Below are positions 52,043 to 56,775 of a DNA stretch of 56,775 bases, one piece after another. This DNA comes from an uncultured Pelagibacteraceae bacterium (lineage in GTDB: Bacteria; Pseudomonadota; Alphaproteobacteria; Pelagibacterales; Pelagibacteraceae). Within the stretch, counting starts at the first letter, position 1. Each line of letters starts with the position of its first letter. The translations under genes were made by a program, and so were the position numbers. The stretch is from positions 1-56,775 of the forward strand of contig CACNJC010000008.1 of NCBI GenBank assembly GCA_902620585.1, given 5' to 3'. The notes under the pieces are model-generated. The model saw only the letters and a list, made by a program, of their open reading frames with translations, did no database searches and was not told the origin of the DNA.

Positions 52043-52929
52043 GAATTATGTTTAATAAAATTTTCTACGTAATCTTTTAATTTACGCTTCCCAAAATAAC
52101 TAATAATTCTATTGGATAGGTTTTTATTTACTAAAGCTGATGTAAACCTTTCTCCACTTCTTTTTGGTAAGTATTTAATTTTTGATTTAAACATTTTAGC
52201 TACTTCATAAATAGAATAAGACTTTGTGTTAGAAATGATATAATGCTTATTCAAATTCTTCTTCCAAGCTAAATAGCAAATTTCAACTGTATCATCTATG
52301 TGAGTAAATCTTCTAGTTTGAGTTCCAGGTTTCACAACTGGCATAGATTTCTTTTTCAAGTAATGATGTTCGAAAATACCTATAACGGTAGACATTGATC
52401 CTTTAGAAATTTGATTAGGCCCATAAACATTATAAAAGTAGATAACTTCATACTTAAACTGAAAACGTTTTTTAAAATTTTCTAATTGCTCTAAATTAGT
52501 TGCTTTTGAAAAAGCATATGGAGATAAATTTTTATCTTTCCCATTATTACCCAAAGAGGCGGATGTAGCAGAGTAAACAAGTTTAATATTATTAATTAAA
52601 CAAAAATTAAAGACCGCATTTGAACCTAGAAAATTGGACTCTACACATTCATCCATTTTTAGAAAACTTTGATATATTCTTGCAAATTCACCAAAATGAA
52701 AAATTGAGTGAATGTTTTTAGGGTTTTTAATTAAATCATTTATATTTTTTGTGTGTCCCCTTATGTATTTTACTCTTTTGTTTTTTATATGATTTTTTTT
52801 AGTACCCGATGAATAGTTATCTAAACTTATTAAGTGAAATTTTGTTTTTTTTAAAAGATATTTAATAAGATTTGTCCCTACAAATCCGGCGCCACCTGTT
52901 ACTACTATCTTTTTTTTACTATTCGACAT
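52039..52929 (-). CDS. NAD-dependent nucleotide-sugar epimerase, GalE-like
   Basis: A 296-residue extended short-chain dehydrogenase. GGAGFVGTNLIKYLL starts the Rossmann fold, SLDNYSSGTKKN follows, and the active-site Tyr-x3-Lys is YAFSK near residue 137, with Ser in SATSAS. FYNVYGPNQ and TRRFTHIDD are typical of UDP-glucose/UDP-GlcNAc 4-epimerases. Substrate is uncertain. It ends against apt and starts 31 bases after the GT2 gene on the same strand. Confidence 0.8.
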   Translation of the reverse strand: MSNSKKKIVVTGGAGFVGTNLIKYLLKKTKFHLISLDNYSSGTKKNHIKNKRVKYIRGHTKNINDLIKNPKNIHSIFHFGEFARIYQSFLKMDECVESNFLGSNAVFNFCLINNIKLVYSATSASLGNNGKDKNLSPYAFSKATNLEQLENFKKRFQFKYEVIYFYNVYGPNQISKGSMSTVIGIFEHHYLKKKSMPVVKPGTQTRRFTHIDDTVEICYLAWKKNLNKHYIISNTKSYSIYEVAKMFKSKIKYLPKRSGERFTSALVNKNLSNRIISYFGKRKLKDYVENFIKHNS

Positions 52930-52960
52930 GAGAATTCATTATATCTTTGAAATAATTAAA

Positions 52961-53821
52961 TCAATCTAATCTTGGTCTGAACCAGGAGCTCTTGTTAAAT
53001 AAAGCATTCATAAATCCTGAGGCTCTACAGTAATATAATCTACTTTTAAATTTATTCTTAATTAAGAAAAAATACACACTTTTGATAATCGATTTAAAAA
53101 ATGTTAAAAAACCAAAAAAGAATGCTCTTGTGAAACCATAATGTTTTTTTCTAAAGTAAAACTTTGACCAGTTCCAGTGCCAATTTCTTGAAAATTCTAA
53201 CTCATTTCGATATTTTTCATCAACGGCTTTTGCACCAAGATGCGATATTAATGATTTACTATAAACATAAATCTTTTTAAAATTATTTCTTGTTCTTAAA
53301 CAAAGATCATCATTTTCAAGATACATAAATATTTTTTCATCGAAAAAATTATTATCAAATTCGTCTTTATTTAAAATCATTGAATATCCATCAATCTGAC
53401 TAACTTCGATCAAATCAGCTTTATTGTTTTCTGAGTGAATATCTTTTTTATAATTTGGAAAATCTTTGTTATCACTTAAAGGACTTAAGATTGCAAATTT
53501 TAGATCTTTCGAAATTTCATAAATCTTATTTAAAGTGTCTGATCTCAAAATTGTATCTGGATTTAAAATCATTACAAACTTAGTTTTTGCTTTTCTAATT
53601 CCAAAATTATTTCCAGCTCCCATTCCTAAATTCTTACCTGTTAAATAACATTCGATATTTTTATATTTTTTTTTTAATGTATCAATAAATTCTTGATCAG
53701 ACGAATTTTCTACGATTATCTTTTTAACTTCTGGATCAATTGACTGTAAACAATCGTCAATAATATTTTGACTTTTTATTGTTACTATTATTATTGTTAA
53801 ATTTTCTTTTGTTATTTGCAT
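52961..53821 (-). CDS. Glycosyltransferase, GT2 family (rhamnosyltransferase-like)
   Basis: A 286-residue GT-A enzyme: IIIVTIKSQNIIDDCLQSI start, GKNLGMGAGNNFGIRKAK, MILNPDT as the metal-binding motif and YLENDDLCLRTRN as the acceptor block. The order is that of WbbL/RfbN-type rhamnosyltransferases, and dTDP-rhamnose-type genes lie just beyond. A Lys/Arg- and Phe-rich C-terminus (about 225-275) may sit on the membrane. Divergent from rfbB, 65 bases away. Confidence 0.82.
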   Translation of the reverse strand: MQITKENLTIIIVTIKSQNIIDDCLQSIDPEVKKIIVENSSDQEFIDTLKKKYKNIECYLTGKNLGMGAGNNFGIRKAKTKFVMILNPDTILRSDTLNKIYEISKDLKFAILSPLSDNKDFPNYKKDIHSENNKADLIEVSQIDGYSMILNKDEFDNNFFDEKIFMYLENDDLCLRTRNNFKKIYVYSKSLISHLGAKAVDEKYRNELEFSRNWHWNWSKFYFRKKHYGFTRAFFFGFLTFFKSIIKSVYFFLIKNKFKSRLYYCRASGFMNALFNKSSWFRPRLD

Positions 53822-53886
53822 CCAAAAAATGCCTTCATTATGATAGAAAGTATACTTACAAGCATAAATAATATAAATAATAGCAA

Positions 53887-54891
53887 ATGAAAAGGTTTAT
53901 TGTTACTGGGGGTTATGGCTTTATTGGTAGTAGCTTAATTAAGCTATTATTGAAAAAAAATTATACAGTCCTAAATATAGATAAGCTGTCGTACTCAGCT
54001 CAAAAGTATAATTTAAAAGATGTAAAGAGTAAAAAGTACTTTTTTAAAAAAATTGATATTAATAACAAAAAAGAGATAACTAAGATTCTAAAAAGATACA
54101 AGCCACATGGAATTTTCAATCTCGCTGCAGATACACACGTGGATAGGTCAATTGATGATTCTTCAAACTTTATTAGAAATAATATTCTTGGCGTATACAA
54201 TTTGTTAGAAGCTATTAAAAACTACAACAAAAATATTAGATTAGTTCATATATCTACGGATGAAGTATATGGAGATATTGCAAATTCTAAGAGGTCGAAT
54301 GAAAGTTTTCCATATGTACCTAGTTCACCATATTCTGCTTCAAAAGCTTCCTCTGATCACCTTGTTAATGCTTTTGTAAGAACTTATAAAATTGATGCAG
54401 TCATATCTAATTGTTCTAACAATTATGGTCCAAGACAATATCCTGAAAAATTAATTCCTAAGATGATTTATAATATATTAAACAATAAGCCTCTTCCAAT
54501 ATATTCAAAGGGAAAAAATTTACGAGAATGGATTTATGTTGATGATCATTGCGAAGCTTTGTTAAAACTATTTTTTAAAGGAAAATCAGGAGAAAAGTAT
54601 AATATTGGGTCTGGTATTAATTGCAGTAATCTTTTTTTGGTTAAAAAAATATTAAAGACTTTTTCAGATAAAAATATTGAAATAGGAAAAAAGGTAAAAA
54701 TTATATTTGTCAAAGATAGACCTGGTCATGACTTTAGATATGCTCTTAATAGCAACAAAATTAAAAGAGAATTAAAATGGAAGCCGAAAATAAACCTCAA
54801 TCAAGGTATATCTAAAACAGTTGACTGGTATATAAATAACCAAGGATATTTTAAAAAATTAAATGAAAAAAATTTTAGTTACAGGTGGTAA
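53887..54891 (+). CDS. rfbB: dTDP-glucose 4,6-dehydratase
   Basis: A 334-residue RmlB: GGYGFIGSSLIKLLL, AADTHVDRSID, STDEVYGD with the catalytic Asp-Glu, YSASKASSDHL with Tyr and Lys, and RQYPEKLIPKMI. It makes the 4-keto-6-deoxy intermediate of dTDP-L-rhamnose and related sugars. Its end overlaps the following fused gene by 29 bases. No rfbA is seen in the window. Confidence 0.93.
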   Translation: MKRFIVTGGYGFIGSSLIKLLLKKNYTVLNIDKLSYSAQKYNLKDVKSKKYFFKKIDINNKKEITKILKRYKPHGIFNLAADTHVDRSIDDSSNFIRNNILGVYNLLEAIKNYNKNIRLVHISTDEVYGDIANSKRSNESFPYVPSSPYSASKASSDHLVNAFVRTYKIDAVISNCSNNYGPRQYPEKLIPKMIYNILNNKPLPIYSKGKNLREWIYVDDHCEALLKLFFKGKSGEKYNIGSGINCSNLFLVKKILKTFSDKNIEIGKKVKIIFVKDRPGHDFRYALNSNKIKRELKWKPKINLNQGISKTVDWYINNQGYFKKLNEKNFSYRW

Positions 54892-56089
54892 TGGAAGATT
54901 CGCTCAAGTTTTAAAAAATAAAAAAAGTAACTTTAAATTTATTTTTAGAAACAAAAAGCAACTTAATATCTTAAGCAAAATTTCAATAATAAATAATATT
55001 AAAAGATTTAAGCCAAATTATATTTTACATTTAGCTGGACTTTCTAGACCAATGAAAATTCATGACACGAATATTTGTAAAAGTATCGATTTAAATATAA
55101 TTGGAACAGCAAATATAATTAAAGCATGTATGGAAAAAAAACTAAAAGTTATTCATTTTTCAACTAGTTATGTTTATCCTGGAAAGAAAGGAAATTATAA
55201 AGAAACGGATCCATTGTTGCCATGGAATAATTACGGTTGGTCAAAGCTTGGTGCTGAATGTGCTGTTCAAATGTACAAAAATTCTCTTATTTTAAGAACT
55301 TGCATGACCGAAAAACCTTTTGTTCACAAATCAGCTTTCTCAAATGTAAAGACAAATTTTATTTATCATGACGATTTCATAAAAATTTTTTTAAAAATTT
55401 TGAATAAAAAAGGTATATTTAATATAGGAGGGAAGTCTCAATCCGTTTATGAATTTGCAAAAGTTGAAAATAAGCATGTGAAAAGAAAAATTTCTAAAGG
55501 TGAGTTACCTTTAAAAAATGGATATGAGTCTGAAAAAAATTTCAAAATATTTGTGATGAAAATTTATAAAACTAATATTAAAGATTTACTGGTAATAAAA
55601 CAAAAGAATAATATCGATAAAAGGGGTTCTTTAAGAGAAACTTTTAATAAAAAGTTATTAGACAAAAAGTTTGTTTTTGAATATTGCACAACTTCTAAAA
55701 AAAATGTCTTAAGAGGGTTTCATTTTCAAGTAAAATTTCAACAGGCAAAATATGTAAGTGTATTGAAAGGAAAAATATTAGATGTTGTAGTAGATTTAAG
55801 AAGAAAATCTCGTACTTTTGGAAAGTCATTTAAAATAATTTTATCTAAAGATAATTCAACAAGTCTATATATACCTAGAGGATTTGCTCATGCGTATTAC
55901 AGTTACAGCTCCGAAAATATAATTTATTACAAGCTAGATAATTTTTATAAACCTAAATATGAAAGTGGAATTATCTACAATGATAGTAGATTAAAGATTA
56001 GATGGCCTAACCGTGCTAAAATTGTTTCATTAAAGGACAAAAAACTAAAATCTTTTAAAGATTTTGTTTTGCGTTATAATTTTTTGTAG
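54863..56089 (+). CDS. RmlD-like reductase fused to RmlC-like 3,5-epimerase
   Basis: 408 residues in two domains. Residues 1-~235 are a short-chain dehydrogenase of the RmlD/epimerase type: TGGNGRFAQVL, STSYVYPGKKGNY and Tyr-x3-Lys in YGWSK. Residues ~235-408 are an RmlC cupin: RGSLRETF, LRGFHFQ with the catalytic His, VVDLRRKSRTFG, PRGFAHAYYS and YYKLDNFYKPKYESG. Together with rfbB this covers three of the four dTDP-rhamnose steps if both halves are active. The reductase half is more diverged, so a different 6-deoxyhexose is possible. It ends tail to tail with a 16-base overlap on the DUF4422 gene. Confidence 0.83.
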   Translation: MKKILVTGGNGRFAQVLKNKKSNFKFIFRNKKQLNILSKISIINNIKRFKPNYILHLAGLSRPMKIHDTNICKSIDLNIIGTANIIKACMEKKLKVIHFSTSYVYPGKKGNYKETDPLLPWNNYGWSKLGAECAVQMYKNSLILRTCMTEKPFVHKSAFSNVKTNFIYHDDFIKIFLKILNKKGIFNIGGKSQSVYEFAKVENKHVKRKISKGELPLKNGYESEKNFKIFVMKIYKTNIKDLLVIKQKNNIDKRGSLRETFNKKLLDKKFVFEYCTTSKKNVLRGFHFQVKFQQAKYVSVLKGKILDVVVDLRRKSRTFGKSFKIILSKDNSTSLYIPRGFAHAYYSYSSENIIYYKLDNFYKPKYESGIIYNDSRLKIRWPNRAKIVSLKDKKLKSFKDFVLRYNFL

Positions 56090-56775
56090 TCTGATAAATT
56101 CTTCACTATTATAGGAAGTTCTTTAACCTTATAATTTTTTAAGAACCAATATGATAAAAATCTCTCTGCGAGAAATCCATAGATTCTTGTCATCCCATAA
56201 CCCTTTAAAGTTTTAAATCCAAATATATCCTCACACTTTTCTAACCATGGGAATATAGTTTCATAGTAGCTTTTTAAGATTTCTTTTTTACATATGAACA
56301 TGTTGTGTGGATTAAATGAAGATCTTGACTCAATGAAATTTTTAAAGTCATTTTTATGTTCAGCGTCAAGTAGTTCTATTGCTGACTCGAGATGCCCTTC
56401 TCCATGAAAAATATCAAAATGAAATTTAATATTTCTTTTTTTTTTAAAAAATATAAATGATGGAGAAAATATTAATTTTTTAGGATTTTGTTTAAAAAAT
56501 TTCATAAATTTAAAATTATTAACGTACGACTGTTCACCCAATATACAATCATAATCCAATAAATCATTTGATATATTTTCTATAATATTTTGTTTTAAAT
56601 TTTCCAAAGTGCTCAAATTATTATCTTTAGAATTTTCTTTTAGAAAAAATTTTCTATATTGGCAAAAACCAACCCAATCTGTTTTAATTTTTTCCAAATA
56701 TTTTTTCCAAATCCAATAATGAAAAGTATACTCTCCATAATTTGGATTTTTATTCGAAATATTTTCTCCTTTTTT
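56074..56775 (-). CDS. DUF4422-type glycosyltransferase (5' end beyond the window)
   Basis: The frame stays open to the window edge, so at least 233 residues are coded. It reads upstream of the first TTG as SNKNPNYGEYTFHYWIWKKY, joined to DWVGFCQYRKFF, a pattern typical of the DUF4422 family in capsule and O-antigen clusters. Later blocks are LSTLENLKQNII, HGEGHLESAIELL, NPHNMFICKK and ERFLSYWFLKN. The donor sugar is unknown. An A10 tract (56436-56445) inside the frame is read without a shift. Confidence 0.8.
   Translation of the reverse strand, partial: KKGENISNKNPNYGEYTFHYWIWKKYLEKIKTDWVGFCQYRKFFLKENSKDNNLSTLENLKQNIIENISNDLLDYDCILGEQSYVNNFKFMKFFKQNPKKLIFSPSFIFFKKKRNIKFHFDIFHGEGHLESAIELLDAEHKNDFKNFIESRSSFNPHNMFICKKEILKSYYETIFPWLEKCEDIFGFKTLKGYGMTRIYGFLAERFLSYWFLKNYKVKELPIIVKNLSDYKKL

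Noticed and set aside
1-56775. Prophage, insertion sequence, CRISPR, restriction or toxin-antitoxin genes
   Set aside because: None were recognised on either strand; every frame of useful length is explained by metabolic, transport or surface-sugar genes.

Overview
The window looks like a chromosomal piece of a SAR11 / Candidatus Pelagibacter-type alphaproteobacterium. It is very AT-rich (roughly 30% GC by eye). Genes are nearly back to back: many starts overlap the previous stop (ATGA, TAATG, GTGA), and no gene-free stretch exceeds about 185 bases. The gene set is also typical of that group: a Pot-type ABC transporter next to ectoine hydrolase, glucosylglycerate synthesis, Anbu, prpBC, znuABC with zur, and class I nrdAB. 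The assignment rests on gene content and base composition, not on a phylogenetic marker; no rRNA or tRNA gene was found.

Layout. 1-7.8 kb (minus strand): trmJ (cut by the window edge), cimA, cysS, nadE, a class II DAHP synthase, glmS and an acetyltransferase-only GlmU. 7.9-13.1 kb (plus): gph, a LysE-type exporter, prpB-prpC, argE-like and a membrane-anchored cyclophilin. 13.1-19.6 kb (minus): eutA-doeA-potA-potD-potB-potC, a transporter plus ectoine-catabolism unit in which potD has its own promoter and is followed by a strong terminator. 19.6-22.7 kb: znuC-znuB-zur facing znuA across two perfect Zur palindromes. 22.8-27.1 kb: glucosylglycerate synthase and phosphatase downstream of a circularly permuted ATP-grasp gene, which is divergent from the proteasome-like Anbu gene. 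27.1-30.1 kb: nrdB and nrdA. 30.2-38.6 kb: a phosphohexomutase, TauE, dusA, an rpoZ with a long acidic tail, an MFS carrier, a beta-hydroxyacid dehydrogenase, a PNPOx-like protein, a secreted polysaccharide lyase-like protein, a gamma carbonic anhydrase-like protein and a thioredoxin-like protein.

38.6-56.8 kb is a surface-polysaccharide region (SGNH protein, GT4, GT9, DUF6165, DegT aminotransferase, Gmd-like, C-methyltransferase, GT9-like, epimerase, GT2, rfbB, an RmlD-like/RmlC fusion and a DUF4422 glycosyltransferase). Embedded in it is a second system: a fused SpeD-SpeE polyamine enzyme, a class II aldolase, MtnA, MtnP and Apt. Together these would make an aminopropylated polyamine and recycle its by-product methylthioadenosine: the adenine through Apt, and the methylthioribose phosphate through an isomerase-aldolase (DHAP-shunt-like) route instead of the classic methionine salvage pathway, whose later enzymes are absent here.

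Most worth a second look: apt carries an apparent +1 frameshift exactly at a run of ten A, beyond which the conserved C-terminus reads on; the methylthioadenosine recycling cluster; the stand-alone GlmU acetyltransferase domain; the pairing of Anbu and ATP-grasp with glucosylglycerate genes; and the transporter-ectoine unit with its internal promoter and terminator.
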